Below, piece by piece: positions 1 through 11,000 of a stretch of DNA of 64,000 bases. The notes below the pieces were generated by a model that ran no database searches, was not told where the DNA came from, and was given only the letters and a program-made list of their open reading frames with translations. Source of the stretch: Pseudoalteromonas sp. Scap06 (GTDB lineage Bacteria > Pseudomonadota > Gammaproteobacteria > Enterobacterales > Alteromonadaceae); contig NZ_CP041330.1 in assembly GCF_013394165.1 (NCBI RefSeq), positions 248,001 through 312,000 of the forward strand. The letters are read 5' to 3'. The translations under genes were made by a program, and so were the position numbers. Position 1 is the stretch's first letter. Each line of letters begins with the position of its first letter.

Positions 1-21
1 CGAATCTCTCCGCCCCTGCCA
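1..21 (+). tRNA. trpT: tRNA-Trp, 3' end only (cut by window edge)
   Basis: The first bases match the end of the T arm and the acceptor strand of bacterial tRNA-Trp (the E. coli molecule ends in the same CTCTCCGCCCCTGCCA) and finish with an encoded CCA. The anticodon lies outside the window, so the identity rests on this 3' match and on the tuf - tRNA-Trp - secE order known in related gammaproteobacteria. It implies that a second tuf copy lies just upstream, which cannot be seen here. Confidence 0.8.
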
Positions 22-101
22 ATTTTTTACAAAGTGAGTAAAGTCTAGAACTAAAAATCGGTTTAAGTAAGCTTGTTTTTAAGTTTAGATTTTAATGGAT
101 T

Positions 102-123
102 AACCCTGTCGACGTGCAGGGTT
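102..123 (+). terminator. Hairpin between tRNA-Trp and secE
   Basis: A 7-bp perfect stem (AACCCTG / CAGGGTT) with an 8-nt loop lies about 30 bases before secE. It is followed by only a weak T-rich stretch (GTTGTGTCTG). It could be a leaky terminator of the upstream tRNA transcript or a structured leader of secE-nusG. Confidence 0.35.
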
Positions 124-152
124 GTTGTGTCTGTAGTTAAGGTAATAATATT

Positions 153-530
153 ATGAGCACGAATATAGAAACACCATCGAGTGGGATGGAGTCAGTAAAG
201 TGGTTAGTAGCAATTGCGCTACTTGCAGGCGCAGTCGTTGGTAACCATATGTTTGCAGATCAGTCTGTATTACTACGTGCTATTGGCGTTGTGGTTGCGA
301 TAGCTGCGGGTTTAGCTATTGCTTCGCAAACTTTCAAGGGACGTACATTCCTTGCTTTTGCAAAAGAAGCGCGTATCGAAGTACGCAAGGTAGTTTGGCC
401 GACGCGTCAAGAAACAACGCACACGACATTAATTGTAATGGTTGCAACAGTGATTATGGCATTAATCCTTTGGGGATTAGATGGCATTTTATTCCGCGCT
501 GTAGGCTTTTTAACTGGATTGGAGATCTGA
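153..530 (+). CDS. secE: Preprotein translocase subunit SecE
   Basis: Essential small subunit of the SecYEG channel in the inner membrane, clamping SecY during protein export. The 125-residue product has the three-helix form typical of gammaproteobacteria, with hydrophobic segments near residues 17-34, 40-59 and 93-120. Between the second and third lies the conserved amphipathic region ending in [16 protein letters not shown], the family signature. It sits directly before nusG with only a few bases between them, the near-universal secE-nusG pair, so the two are surely cotranscribed. Confidence 0.97.
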   Translation: MSTNIETPSSGMESVKWLVAIALLAGAVVGNHMFADQSVLLRAIGVVVAIAAGLAIASQTFKGRTFLAFAKEARIEVRKVVWPTRQETTHTTLIVMVATVIMALILWGLDGILFRAVGFLTGLEI

Positions 531-534
531 TCCC

Positions 535-1092
535 ATGTCGGATGAGAATAACGAAAAGAAACTACGTTGGTACGTAGTACAGGCTTTCTCAGGTTATGAG
601 AAGCGTGTTGCTCAAACATTATTAGAGCATATTAAAATCAAAGGTCTAGAAGATAGCTTTGGTGAAGTATTAGTTCCTACTGAAGAAGTCGTAGAGATGC
701 GTGCTGGTCAAAAGCGTAAATCTGAGCGTAAATTCTTCCCAGGTTACGTACTAGTACAAATGGATATGAATGATGCAAGCTGGCACTTAGTAAATAGCAC
801 TGAACGTGTTATGGGCTTTATTGGTGGCACATCAGACCGTCCAGCACCTATTAGCACCAAAGAAGCTGATCGTATTCTTAACCGTCTACAAGAGAACGCA
901 GAAGCGCCTAAACCAGCAACATTATTTGAGCCGGGTGAAGTGGTTCGTGTTACTGATGGTCCATTTGCAGACTTTAGTGGTGTGGTTGAAGAAGTTGACT
1001 ACGAAAAGAGCCGCGTTAAAGTGTCGGTACTTATTTTTGGTCGCTCTACGCCAGTTGAACTTGAATTTGGTCAAGTTGAACAAGATAAGTAA
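535..1092 (+). CDS. nusG: Transcription termination/antitermination factor NusG
   Basis: NusG binds the RNA polymerase clamp, raises elongation rate and couples polymerase to Rho or to the leading ribosome. The 185-residue protein has an N-terminal NGN domain ([19 protein letters not shown] near residues 12-30) and a C-terminal KOW domain ([17 protein letters not shown] near 128-144), the usual length and layout. It is the last gene before a strong intrinsic terminator, so secE-nusG form a closed unit apart from the ribosomal-protein genes that follow. Confidence 0.98.
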   Translation: MSDENNEKKLRWYVVQAFSGYEKRVAQTLLEHIKIKGLEDSFGEVLVPTEEVVEMRAGQKRKSERKFFPGYVLVQMDMNDASWHLVNSTERVMGFIGGTSDRPAPISTKEADRILNRLQENAEAPKPATLFEPGEVVRVTDGPFADFSGVVEEVDYEKSRVKVSVLIFGRSTPVELEFGQVEQDK

Positions 1093-1143
1093 TTGATTTA
1101 AAGCGTCGCGTTAAAAACTTTTAAATTTTTGGCACGAAGCTTG

Positions 1144-1182
1144 AAAAAGGCCGCTGATTAACTTATAATCAGCGGCCTTTTT
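1144..1182 (+). terminator. Intrinsic terminator after nusG
   Basis: A perfect 17-bp inverted repeat (GGCCGCTGATTA core flanked by A5/T5) with a 5-nt loop runs into a T tract. It separates secE-nusG from rplKA. Confidence 0.92.
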
Positions 1183-1309
1183 GTATTCAGGGAAAACGTT
1201 TGTTTAACTGTTTACTAAAAAGTGAGAAACCAATTTTTAAACTGGGAAGCCGCTAGAGTACGCGTCCTCGCGCGCACAAGGCTAAGACCCACCTAATGAG
1301 GTATTTATA
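1183..1309 (+). promoter_or_regulatory. rplK leader, probable L1 autoregulatory site
   Basis: This untranslated stretch before rplK contains GGGAAGCCG followed later by CTAATGAGGT next to the ribosome-binding region. The pair resembles the conserved halves of the ribosomal protein L1 mRNA target, by which L1 represses its own rplK-rplA message in proteobacteria. The assignment is from memory of the motif; no folding was computed. A promoter must lie here too, but none is convincing by eye. Confidence 0.4.
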
Positions 1310-1738
1310 ATGGCTAAGAAAGTTGAAGCTCTAATCAAGCTACAAGTTGCTGCTGGTATGGCTAACCCTAGTCCTCCAGTAGGTCCAGCACTAGGTCAAC
1401 ACGGTGTAAACATCATGGAATTCTGTAAAGCGTTCAACGCACGTACAGAATCTATCGAAAAAGGCGCTCCAGTTCCTGTAGTGATCTCTGTTTACGGCGA
1501 CCGTTCATTTACGTTCGACATGAAAACGCCACCGGCTGCTTACTTACTTAAGAAAGCTGCAGGTATCAAATCTGGTTCAGGCCGTCCTAACACTGAGAAA
1601 GTAGGCACAGTAACTCGTGCTCAACTTGAAGAAATCGTTGAGACAAAGAAACCAGACCTTACAGCTTCTGATTTAGAAGCTGCGGTTCGCACTATCGCAG
1701 GTTCTGCGCGTGCGATGGGCTTGAACGTAGAGGACTAA
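1310..1738 (+). CDS. rplK: 50S ribosomal protein L11
   Basis: L11 binds 23S rRNA in the GTPase-associated centre with the L10-L12 stalk and is needed for RelA activation by uncharged tRNA. The 142-residue product has the N-terminal proline-rich [35 protein letters not shown], written here as the family-typical stretch from residue 8 to 42, and a C-terminal RNA-binding domain with the KSGSGRPN region. Length is standard. It is followed after 4 bases by rplA, as in nearly all bacteria. Confidence 0.98.
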   Translation: MAKKVEALIKLQVAAGMANPSPPVGPALGQHGVNIMEFCKAFNARTESIEKGAPVPVVISVYGDRSFTFDMKTPPAAYLLKKAAGIKSGSGRPNTEKVGTVTRAQLEEIVETKKPDLTASDLEAAVRTIAGSARAMGLNVED

Positions 1739-1742
1739 GATA

Positions 1743-2447
1743 ATGGCTAAATTAACTAAACGTATGCGTACTATCCGCGAAAAAGTGGAAGTAACTAAAG
1801 ATTACGAAATTAACGAAGCAGTTGCTCTTTTAAAAGAACTAGCGACAGCTAAATTCGTAGAAAGTGTTGACGTTGCTGTTAACCTTGGTATCGATGCTCG
1901 TAAATCTGATCAAAACGTTCGTGGTGCAACTGTACTACCTAACGGTACTGGTCGTGACGTTCGTGTTGCTGTATTCACTCAAGGCGCTAATGCAGAAGCT
2001 GCAAAAGAAGCCGGTGCTGAATTAGTAGGCATGGAAGATCTTGCTGACCTAGTTAAGAAAGGCGAGATGAATTTTGACGTTGTTGTTGCATCACCAGACG
2101 CTATGCGTGTTGTTGGTCAACTAGGTCAAATCTTAGGCCCACGTGGTCTAATGCCAAACCCTAAAACTGGTACTGTAACACCTAACGTTGCAGAAGCAGT
2201 TAAAAATGCGAAAGCAGGTCAAGTGCGTTACCGCAATGACAAAAATGGTATCATCCATACTACTATTGGTAAGGTTGATTTCACTGCTGAGCAGTTACAA
2301 CAAAACCTTGAGGCTCTAATTGTTGCGCTTAAGAAGGCTAAACCTTCTCAAGCTAAAGGTGTTTACTTGAAGAAAGTAACTATCTCTACAACAATGGGCG
2401 CAGGTGTTTCTGTTGACCAAGGCACTTTAAGCACAGTTGTTGCTTAA
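1743..2447 (+). CDS. rplA: 50S ribosomal protein L1
   Basis: L1 forms the mobile L1 stalk at the ribosomal E site and, as free protein, represses translation of the rplKA mRNA. The 234-residue product carries the two-domain L1 fold; recognisable pieces are [11 protein letters not shown] (near 68-78), [17 protein letters not shown] (near 130-146) and the C-terminal TMGAGVSVD. It closes the L11 unit; the L10 unit starts from its own promoter immediately after. Confidence 0.98.
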   Translation: MAKLTKRMRTIREKVEVTKDYEINEAVALLKELATAKFVESVDVAVNLGIDARKSDQNVRGATVLPNGTGRDVRVAVFTQGANAEAAKEAGAELVGMEDLADLVKKGEMNFDVVVASPDAMRVVGQLGQILGPRGLMPNPKTGTVTPNVAEAVKNAKAGQVRYRNDKNGIIHTTIGKVDFTAEQLQQNLEALIVALKKAKPSQAKGVYLKKVTISTTMGAGVSVDQGTLSTVVA

Positions 2448-2454
2448 TTGAGTG

Positions 2455-2483
2455 TTTACATGGCGTGAAATTTGTACTATAAT
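2455..2483 (+). promoter_or_regulatory. Promoter of the rplJL-rpoBC operon
   Basis: A -35 box TTTACA, an exact 17-bp spacer and a perfect -10 box TATAAT, followed by TTTGCGCC at the expected start region. The GC-rich discriminator is what growth-rate- and ppGpp-controlled promoters usually show. Its place just after rplA matches the L10 promoter of E. coli. Confidence 0.85.
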
Positions 2484-2489
2484 TTTGCG

Positions 2490-2767
2490 CCATTTTGCTG
2501 ATTAATTTAGTTAATCGCAAAGTAAAGAATTCGGGTTGAAGTCCATAATTTCGAAGCGCCTTCGGGCAACGCGATAAATTGGGCTTCCGTCCAAGACCGT
2601 AGGCGGCTTCGGCCTTAATATTACCTACGTAGACGGTGTGAATCCCCAGATAGATTTTTCCTAATCTTCTGGCTCTCGCCGTAAAAAGCATCTCCACCTT
2701 TATTGGTGGGGAAGAGTAAAACAGGGAAGCCGATGTACGGTAACCCATTAAACCAGGAGTAACACCC
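2490..2767 (+). promoter_or_regulatory. L10 leader RNA upstream of rplJ
   Basis: About 280 nt of untranslated, visibly structured RNA separate the promoter from rplJ. Hairpins include AGCGCCTTCGGGCAACGC and GGCGGCTTCGGCC, and the end (GGGAAGCCGATGTACGG, then AGGAG before the start) can fold onto upstream pieces. In E. coli and other bacteria, the L10-(L12)4 complex binds this leader and represses rplJ-rplL translation. The same role is inferred from position and structure. Confidence 0.75.
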
Positions 2768-3262
2768 ATGGCTTTAAATCTTCAAGGCAAAAAGGCAATT
2801 GTTGCTGAAGTCAACGAAGCAGCCACTGGTGCTCTATCTGCAGTAGTTGCAGATTCTCGTGGTGTAACAGTTGGTGCAATCACTGCCCTTCGTAAAGAAG
2901 CTCGCGAAGCGGGTGTTTGGATGAAAGTTGTCCGTAACACTCTAGCTAAACGTGCTCTTGAAGGAACAGACTTTGAATGCCTATCTGATTCATTTGTTGG
3001 TCCAAGCTTAATCGCTTTCTCATCAGAGCACCCAGGTGCTGCTGCGCGTATCTTTTCAGACTTCGCGAAAAAGAATGAGAAATTTGAGCTTAAAACGGCC
3101 GCTTTTGAAGGTAATGTAGTAGATGCAGCTATGCTTGCAACTCTACCTACATACGACGAAGCTGTTGCACGCTTAATGAGCGCTATGAAAGAAGCGTCTG
3201 CTGGTAAATTGTGTAAAACAATTGAAGCAGTACGTGTACAGAAAGAAGAGCAAGCTGCTTAA
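2768..3262 (+). CDS. rplJ: 50S ribosomal protein L10
   Basis: L10 anchors the L7/L12 dimers to the ribosome and represses its own operon. The 164-residue protein has the N-terminal rRNA-binding domain ([20 protein letters not shown] near 28-47; [11 protein letters not shown] near 54-64) and the C-terminal helix that carries L12 dimers. A good AGGAG site lies 8 bases before ATG. It is first in rplJ-rplL-rpoB-rpoC. Confidence 0.97.
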   Translation: MALNLQGKKAIVAEVNEAATGALSAVVADSRGVTVGAITALRKEAREAGVWMKVVRNTLAKRALEGTDFECLSDSFVGPSLIAFSSEHPGAAARIFSDFAKKNEKFELKTAAFEGNVVDAAMLATLPTYDEAVARLMSAMKEASAGKLCKTIEAVRVQKEEQAA

Positions 3263-3336
3263 TTTTAAGCTGTTTAATCCCTTTCGGTGTAAATTTATTT
3301 GGACCTTAGAGTCCGTTAATTATTAGGAAATTTGTA

Positions 3337-3699
3337 ATGTCTGTAACTAAAGACCAAATCCTTGACGCAATTGCTGAAATGTCAGTAATGGACGTTGTTG
3401 CTCTAGTTGAAGCAATGGAAGAAAAATTCGGCGTAACTGCTGCAGCTGCTATGGTAGCAGGTCCTGCTGCTGAAGCTGCTGAAGAGAAAACAGAATTTGA
3501 CGTAATCCTTACTGGCGCTGGCGCTAATAAAGTTGCGGCAATCAAAGCTGTACGTGGCGCAACTGGTCTTGGCTTAAAAGAAGCTAAAGCTCTAGTTGAA
3601 GCTGCTCCAACTCCAGTTAAAGAAGGTATCTCTAAGGAAGAAGCTGAAGCTCTTGCTAAAGACCTTACAGAAGCTGGTGCTGAAGTTGAGGTTAAGTAA
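3337..3699 (+). CDS. rplL: 50S ribosomal protein L7/L12
   Basis: L7/L12 is the multi-copy stalk protein that recruits and activates EF-G, EF-Tu and other GTPases. The 120-residue product has an N-terminal dimerisation region, an Ala/Glu-rich hinge ([16 protein letters not shown] near 35-50) and the conserved C-terminal domain ([21 protein letters not shown]...[12 protein letters not shown]). It is followed by an attenuator that sets the ratio of ribosomal to polymerase transcripts. Confidence 0.98.
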   Translation: MSVTKDQILDAIAEMSVMDVVALVEAMEEKFGVTAAAAMVAGPAAEAAEEKTEFDVILTGAGANKVAAIKAVRGATGLGLKEAKALVEAAPTPVKEGISKEEAEALAKDLTEAGAEVEVK

Positions 3700-3740
3700 T
3701 CTAGCTTTTGCTAGGTTCGCTGCCTGAGAAATCAGGCAAG

Positions 3741-3771
3741 GGCTGGTGATTATTTAATCACCGGCCTTTTT
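3741..3771 (+). terminator. Attenuator between rplL and rpoB
   Basis: An 11-bp stem (GGCTGGTGATT / AATCACCGGCC, one G-U pair) with a 4-nt loop and five Ts. Since no strong promoter is seen before rpoB, this is best read as the partial terminator known at this place in E. coli, letting only part of the transcripts continue into rpoBC. Confidence 0.85.
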
Positions 3772-3967
3772 GCGCTATAGAGCGACTATTCTTATAGCGC
3801 AAATAAAATCTGATTTATTCTTTAATTTCAACACTTTATAGTTTGCTAGTGTTGAGGTGGGATTAAGTTGGAACAACAGTTAATGTTGTACATCTTGGCA
3901 TAGATGCCAGTTAAGTCTGTTCTTACAAGAACAGGTCGGGTCAAAGATCAGCAAGCTGAGGAACCCC
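3771..3967 (+). promoter_or_regulatory. Structured rpoB leader
   Basis: After the attenuator come several short hairpins in a row: TGCGCTATA/TATAGCGCA, TCAACAC/GTGTTGA, TGGCA/TGCCA and CTGTTCT/AGAACAG. In E. coli this region holds an RNase III cut that separates rplL from rpoB mRNA; the first hairpin is the natural candidate here. No coding potential is seen. Confidence 0.5.
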
Positions 3968-6900
3968 ATGGCTTACTCTTATTCTGAAAAGAAACGTATC
4001 CGTAAGGATTTTGGTAAACGTCCACAAGTTTTGGATATACCTTTCTTACTGTCGACGCAGTTAGAATCGTTTAAAAAATTCTTAGTCCCGGACGCTGATG
4101 GCGATCATGGTTTGGAAGCTGCCTTCCGTTCTGTGTTCCCAATTAAAAGCTACTCGGGAAATTCTGAGCTTCAATACGTAAGTTATCGTATTGGTGAGCC
4201 AGTATTCGATGTAAAAGAATGTCAAATTCGCGGTGTGACTTATTCTGCTCCACTTCGCGTGAAACTGCGTCTTGTAGTAATGGACAAAGAAGCTCCAGGC
4301 ACAGTTAAAGACATTAAAGAGCAAGAAGTTTACATGGGCGAAATTCCGCTCATGACCGATACCGGTACTTTTGTAATCAATGGTACAGAGCGTGTTATCG
4401 TTTCTCAGCTACACCGTAGCCCTGGTGTATTCTTTGATAACGACCGCGGTAAAACTCACTCGTCAGGTAAAGTGCTTTATAACGCACGTGTAATTCCTTA
4501 CCGTGGTTCATGGTTAGACTTCGAATTTGATGCAAAAGATAACTTATATGTACGTATTGACCGTCGTCGTAAATTACCGGCGTCTATCATCTTACGTGCA
4601 CTTGAGTACACGAGTGAAGAAATCCTAGATATCTTCTTCGATACTACTGCGTTTGAAATCGCTGACGGTAAGGTTCTTATGGAACTTGTGCCTTCACGTT
4701 TACGTGGTGAAACTGCCGCTTTTGATATCAAGAGCGAAGACGGTGAAGTCCTTGTTGAAAGCGGTCGTCGTGTTACGGCTCGCCACATCAAGAGCATCGA
4801 GAAAAAAGGCATTAAGCAATTAGAAGTACCACATGAGTACATCATTGGCCGTGTATTAGCGAAGAACTATGTTGATGAGTCAACAGGTGAAATCATTGCT
4901 ACTGCAAATGACGAGCTAACGCTTGAAATGATGGCTGAATTGGTTAAAGCCGGTCACACGACCATTGATACACTATACATCAATGAAGTGGACAGCGGCG
5001 CTTACATGTCAAATACGTTGAATATTGACTCGTCAAGCAACCGTTTAGAAGCACTAGTAGAAATTTATCGCATGATGCGCCCAGGCGAGCCACCGACGAA
5101 AGACGCGGCTGAAGCCTTATTTGAGAACTTATTCTTCTCAGAAGAACGCTATGACTTATCAACAGTAGGTCGTATGAAGTTCAATAGCCGTGTTGGTTAC
5201 GATTCAGACACAGGCCCTGGCACATTAAGCAAAGAAGACATCGTAGCGGTTATGAAAGTATTGATTGCTATTCGTAACGGTGTTGGCGATGTTGATGATA
5301 TAGACCACTTAGGCAACCGTCGTATACGTAGTGTTGGCGAAATGGCTGAGAATCAATTCCGTGTAGGTTTAGTACGTGTAGAACGTGCTGTACGTGAGCG
5401 TTTAAGCTTAGGTGACCTTGATGCGGTAATGCCACAAGATCTTATTAACGCTAAGCCTATTTCGGCAGCGGTTAAAGAGTTCTTCGGCTCGTCTCAGTTA
5501 TCACAGTTTATGGACCAAAATAACCCGCTATCAGAAGTAACGCATAAGCGTCGTATTTCTGCATTAGGTCCGGGCGGTCTAACTCGTGAACGCGCTGGCT
5601 TTGAAGTACGTGACGTTCACGTAACTCACTACGGTCGCGTATGTCCAATCGAGACTCCTGAGGGTCCAAACATCGGTCTAATTAACTCATTGTCTACGTA
5701 TGCACGTACCAATGACTACGGTTTCTTAGAAACACCTTACCGCAAAGTGGTAGACGGTGTAGTAACTGATGAAGTTGATTACCTATCAGCCATTGAAGAA
5801 GGTCAGTTTGTTATCGCACAGGCGAACTCAAACTTAACTGAAACCAATGAGTTTGTAGATGAACTTATTCCATGTCGTCACAAAGGTGAATCAACCTTTA
5901 TGGGTCGTATGGACCAGCAATATATGGATGTATCACCACAACAGGTGATCTCTGTAGCGGCAGCACTTATCCCGTTCCTAGAACACGATGATGCTAACCG
6001 TGCATTGATGGGTTCAAACATGCAACGTCAAGCAGTACCAACATTGAAAGCGGACAAACCGTTAGTAGGTACAGGTATTGAGTTAACACTAGCAAAAGAT
6101 TCTGGTGTAACGATTGTTGCTAAACGTGGTGGTGAAGTAATGTATGCCGACGCAAGTCGCATCGTTGTTAATGTACATGAAGAAGAGCGCATCCCTGGTG
6201 AAGCGGGCATCGACATCTACAACTTAACCAAGTACACACGTTCTAACCAAAATACATGTATTAACCAAAAGCCGACTTGTATGGTTGGTGAACCGGTTAC
6301 TCGTGGCGATGTGTTAGCAGATGGTCCTTCGACTGACTTAGGTGACTTAGCCCTTGGTCAAAACCTTCGCGTGGCATTCATGCCATGGAACGGTTACAAC
6401 TTCGAGGATTCAATCTTACTATCAGAGCGCGTAGTTGAAGAAGATCGTCTAACGACTATCCACATTCAAGAACTACAGTGTATCGCCCGTGATACTAAAT
6501 TAGGCTCAGAAGAGATCACAGCAGATATCCCGAACGTGGGTGAATCTGCACTAGGCAAGCTTGATGAATCAGGCGTTGTATATATTGGTGCTGAAGTTAA
6601 AGGCGGCGATATCCTAGTAGGTAAAGTGACTCCGAAAGGCGAAACGCAATTAACACCAGAAGAGAAGCTACTACGTGCTATCTTCGGTGAAAAAGCGTCT
6701 GACGTTAAAGACAGCTCTTTACGTGTACCTAACTCTGTAACTGGTACTGTAATCGACGTACAAGTTTTCACCCGTGATGGCGTTGAAAAAGATAAGCGTG
6801 CGTTAGAAGTTGAAGACATGCAGCTTCGCGAAGCGAAGAAAGACTTCAACGAAGAGTTCCGTATTCTAGAAGCTGGTGTTTTAGAGCGTGCTCGCAAGTT

Positions 6901-7993
6901 ACTTGTGGCAGCTGGCTTCGATGAAGACAACTTAGCGTCACTGAATGCTGAAAAGTTGCTAACTCAAAGCCTTGCTGAAGAAGACAAGCAAGCTGAACTT
7001 GAGCAACTAGCTGCACAGTACGATGAGCTTAAAGCTGAATACGATAAGAAGTTTGAAAACAAACGTCGTAAAATTACTCAAGGTGATGACTTAGCACCAG
7101 GTGTACTTAAAATTGTTAAAGTATACTTAGCTGTTAAACGTCGTATCCAACCGGGTGATAAAATGGCGGGTCGTCACGGTAACAAAGGTGTTATCTCGAC
7201 TATCGTACCAGTAGAAGATATGCCATACGATGACAAAGGTCGTACGGTAGATATCGTACTAAATCCACTAGGTGTACCATCGCGAATGAACATCGGTCAG
7301 ATCCTTGAAACACATATGGGTCTAGCTGCACGCGGTATTGGTGAGCGCTTAGAAGAAATGATGAAAGAGCAACGCGAGCTTCATGAGCTACGTGAATTCA
7401 TCAAACAAGCTTATGAGATCGGTGAATCTCGTCAGGTTGTGGATATCGCTAGTTTCTCTGATGACGAAATTCGTCGTTTAGCTGAAAACTTAAAAGGTGG
7501 TTTACCGATTGCTACTCCTGCATTTGATGGCGCGAAAGAAGACGAAATCAAAGACATGCTAGAGCTAGGCGGCTACCCTAGAAGTGGTCAGGTTACACTT
7601 TATGATGGCCGTACTGGCGATCAGTTTGAACGTCAAGTAACTGTAGGTTACATGTACATGCTTAAACTTAACCACTTGGTTGATGATAAGATGCACGCGC
7701 GTTCTACTGGTTCTTACAGCCTTGTTACTCAGCAGCCGCTGGGTGGTAAAGCACAGTTCGGTGGCCAGCGTTTTGGTGAGATGGAAGTATGGGCACTTGA
7801 AGCTTACGGTGCTGCTTACACTCTACAAGAAATGTTAACAGTGAAATCGGATGACGTGAACGGTCGTACTAAGATGTATAAAAACATCGTTGATGGTAAC
7901 CATAAAATGGAACCAGGTATGCCAGAATCGTTCAACGTATTGTTGAAAGAAATCCGCTCACTGGGTATCAACATCGAGTTGGAAGAAAATTAA
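3968..7993 (+). CDS. rpoB: DNA-directed RNA polymerase subunit beta
   Basis: Beta forms one pincer and much of the active site of RNA polymerase. The 1,341-residue product is collinear with E. coli RpoB (1,342). The rifampicin pocket near residues 507-537 ([20 protein letters not shown]) carries the usual sensitive residues. The catalytic-region motif [10 protein letters not shown] lies near 1063, and the C-terminal clamp region ends GINIELEEN. The lineage-specific insert near 940-1040, rich in Glu/Lys, is present. The start has a GAGG site 6-9 bases upstream. Confidence 0.99.
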   Translation: MAYSYSEKKRIRKDFGKRPQVLDIPFLLSTQLESFKKFLVPDADGDHGLEAAFRSVFPIKSYSGNSELQYVSYRIGEPVFDVKECQIRGVTYSAPLRVKLRLVVMDKEAPGTVKDIKEQEVYMGEIPLMTDTGTFVINGTERVIVSQLHRSPGVFFDNDRGKTHSSGKVLYNARVIPYRGSWLDFEFDAKDNLYVRIDRRRKLPASIILRALEYTSEEILDIFFDTTAFEIADGKVLMELVPSRLRGETAAFDIKSEDGEVLVESGRRVTARHIKSIEKKGIKQLEVPHEYIIGRVLAKNYVDESTGEIIATANDELTLEMMAELVKAGHTTIDTLYINEVDSGAYMSNTLNIDSSSNRLEALVEIYRMMRPGEPPTKDAAEALFENLFFSEERYDLSTVGRMKFNSRVGYDSDTGPGTLSKEDIVAVMKVLIAIRNGVGDVDDIDHLGNRRIRSVGEMAENQFRVGLVRVERAVRERLSLGDLDAVMPQDLINAKPISAAVKEFFGSSQLSQFMDQNNPLSEVTHKRRISALGPGGLTRERAGFEVRDVHVTHYGRVCPIETPEGPNIGLINSLSTYARTNDYGFLETPYRKVVDGVVTDEVDYLSAIEEGQFVIAQANSNLTETNEFVDELIPCRHKGESTFMGRMDQQYMDVSPQQVISVAAALIPFLEHDDANRALMGSNMQRQAVPTLKADKPLVGTGIELTLAKDSGVTIVAKRGGEVMYADASRIVVNVHEEERIPGEAGIDIYNLTKYTRSNQNTCINQKPTCMVGEPVTRGDVLADGPSTDLGDLALGQNLRVAFMPWNGYNFEDSILLSERVVEEDRLTTIHIQELQCIARDTKLGSEEITADIPNVGESALGKLDESGVVYIGAEVKGGDILVGKVTPKGETQLTPEEKLLRAIFGEKASDVKDSSLRVPNSVTGTVIDVQVFTRDGVEKDKRALEVEDMQLREAKKDFNEEFRILEAGVLERARKLLVAAGFDEDNLASLNAEKLLTQSLAEEDKQAELEQLAAQYDELKAEYDKKFENKRRKITQGDDLAPGVLKIVKVYLAVKRRIQPGDKMAGRHGNKGVISTIVPVEDMPYDDKGRTVDIVLNPLGVPSRMNIGQILETHMGLAARGIGERLEEMMKEQRELHELREFIKQAYEIGESRQVVDIASFSDDEIRRLAENLKGGLPIATPAFDGAKEDEIKDMLELGGYPRSGQVTLYDGRTGDQFERQVTVGYMYMLKLNHLVDDKMHARSTGSYSLVTQQPLGGKAQFGGQRFGEMEVWALEAYGAAYTLQEMLTVKSDDVNGRTKMYKNIVDGNHKMEPGMPESFNVLLKEIRSLGINIELEEN

Positions 7994-8097
7994 GCCAATT
8001 AGATGCTGCAGTGAACGCTGCAGCATCTGTTATGGCTGAATAGAATGTAGGGACGAGAACATCCGTCCTCAAGATTAACTCCGACAGGAGAGCTAAG

Positions 8098-11000
8098 GTG
8101 AAAGACTTACTTAAGTTTCTGAAGCAACAAAATAAGACCGAAGAATTCGATGCAATTCGCATTGGTCTTGCTTCACCAGACATGGTTCGTTCATGGTCAT
8201 ACGGTGAAGTAAAGAAACCTGAGACTATTAACTACCGTACTTTCAAGCCTGAGCGCGATGGCTTATTCTGTGCCCGTATTTTCGGCCCAGTGAAAGATTA
8301 TGAGTGTTTATGTGGTAAATATAAACGCCTTAAACACCGTGGTGTGATCTGTGAAAAGTGTGGCGTTGAAGTAACACTCACTAAAGTGCGTCGTGACCGT
8401 ATGGGTCATATAGAACTGGCAAGTCCAGTTGCGCATATATGGTTTTTAAAATCATTACCGTCACGTATCGGCTTAATGCTTGATATGACGCTTCGTGATA
8501 TTGAACGTGTTCTTTACTTCGAATCATTCGTAGTAACTGAGCCTGGTATGACAACGCTTGAGCGTGGTCAGCTATTAGGTGAAGAAGAATACCTAGATGC
8601 ACTTGAAGAGCACGGCGATGAGTTTGAAGCGAAGATGGGTGCTGAAGCAGTATTAGACTTGCTTCGTGAACTCGATCTTGCTCAATTAATTGCAGAGATG
8701 CGTGAAGAGTTACCAACAATTAACTCTGAAACTAAGCGTAAAAAGATCACTAAACGTCTTAAGTTAATGGAATCGTTCCACCAATCAGGTAATAACCCTG
8801 AGTGGATGATCATGACAGTACTTCCAGTATTGCCACCTGACTTACGTCCATTAGTACCACTAGACGGTGGCCGCTTTGCGACATCTGATCTAAATGACCT
8901 TTACCGTCGTGTTATTAACCGTAATAACCGTCTTAAGCGTCTACTAGATTTAGCTGCACCAGATATTATCGTACGCAACGAAAAACGTATGTTACAAGAA
9001 GCGGTTGATGCGCTACTTGATAATGGTCGTCGTGGTCGTGCAATTACAGGTTCTAACAAACGTCCACTTAAATCGCTTGCTGATATGATCAAAGGTAAGC
9101 AAGGTCGTTTCCGTCAGAACTTACTTGGTAAGCGTGTAGATTACTCTGGCCGTTCTGTAATCACGGTTGGTCCTACACTTAAGCTTCATCAGTGTGGTCT
9201 TCCTAAGAAGATGGCATTAGAGCTTTTCAAACCATTCATCTATGGCAAATTAGAACGTCGCGGCATGGCTACGACAATCAAAGCAGCTAAAAAGATGGTT
9301 GAGCGTGAAGTAGCGGAAGTATGGGATGTACTAGACGAAGTAATTCGTGAACATCCAGTATTACTTAACCGTGCACCAACACTTCACCGTTTGGGTATCC
9401 AAGCGTTTGAACCTGTGCTTATCGAAGGTAAAGCGATTCATTTGCATCCATTAGTATGTGCGGCTTACAACGCCGACTTCGATGGTGACCAAATGGCGGT
9501 ACACGTACCGCTAACAATTGAAGCGCAGCTAGAAGCTCGTGCGTTAATGATGTCTACAAACAACATCTTATCGCCTGCTAATGGTGAGCCAATCATCGTT
9601 CCTTCACAGGACGTTGTATTAGGTCTTTATTACATGACGCGTGACCGCATTAACGCCAAAGGCGAAGGCACCGTATTTAAAGATCCTAAAGAAGCAGAAA
9701 AAGCATACCGTAGTGGTAATGCCGACCTTCACGCAAAAGTGAAAGTACGTATTAGCCAATCAGTAGCTAATGAAGATGGTGTTGTAGAAGATACAATCAC
9801 TATCATTGATACTACAGTGGGTCGTGCAATTCTGTCTCTTATTTTACCTAAAGGTATGCCGTTTGAGTCAATCAACCAAGCTCTAGGTAAAAAGCAAATT
9901 TCTAGCTTACTAAATGAGTGTTACCGTCGTCTTGGTTTAAAAGACACAGTAGTTTTTGCTGACCAAGTTATGTACACCGGTTTCCACTACGCAATGAAGT
10001 CAGGTGTTTCAATTGGTATCGATGACTTAGTTATCCCACCAGTTAAAGCATCAATCATTGAAGCAGCAGAAGCTGAAGTAACTGAAATCAACCAACAATT
10101 CCAATCAGGTCTTGTAACGGCTGGTGAAAAGTACAACAAAGTTATCGATATTTGGTCACGTGTAAATGAGAACTTATCACGTGAAATGATGGCTAACTTG
10201 TCAAAAGACACCGTAGTGAATGCGCAAGGTGAAGAAGAAGAGCAACCGTCATTTAACTCAGTGTTTATGATGGCCGACTCAGGTGCTCGTGGTAGTGCCG
10301 CTCAGATCCGTCAGCTAGCAGGTATGCGTGGTCTAATGGCACGTCCAGATGGTTCAATCATCGAGACGCCAATCACGGCTAACTTCCGTGAAGGTCTAAA
10401 CGTACTTCAGTACTTCATCTCAACGCACGGTGCGCGTAAAGGTCTTGCCGATACAGCACTGAAAACAGCGAACTCGGGTTACCTAACGCGTCGTCTAGTA
10501 GACGTTGCACAAGATTTGGTAATCAATGAAGACGATTGTGGCACAGAAGATGGCTTAACAATGAAACCGCTTATTGAAGGTGGTGACGTTGTAGAAGCAC
10601 TTCGCGAACGTGTACTAGGTCGTGTTGTTGCTGAAGATGTTGTTATTCCAGGTACTAATACAGTACTTGTAGAACGTAACATCATGCTTGACGAAAAACT
10701 GTGTGACCTTTTAGAAGAGCACTCAGTTGATGAAGTTCGTGTACGTTCTGTTATCACCTGTGATAACGACTTTGGTGTTTGTGCTAAGTGTTATGGTCGT
10801 GACCTAGCACGTGGTCATATCATCAACGCGGGTGAATCAGTTGGTGTTATCGCGGCACAATCAATCGGTGAGCCGGGTACACAGCTTACGATGCGTACAT
10901 TCCACATCGGTGGTGCGGCATCAAGAGCGTCTGCTGAAAATAATGTACAAGTTAAAACTAACGGTACATTAAAACTTCACAACGCTAAGTATGTATTAAA

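Noticed and set aside
407..619. Many short frames antisense or frame-shifted to the ribosomal and polymerase genes
   Set aside because: They lie inside strongly conserved coding genes and have no independent start signals.
2386..2769. A 127-codon minus-strand frame across the L10 leader
   Set aside because: It covers the promoter and leader of rplJ and overlaps the end of rplA; no recognised protein and no ribosome site.
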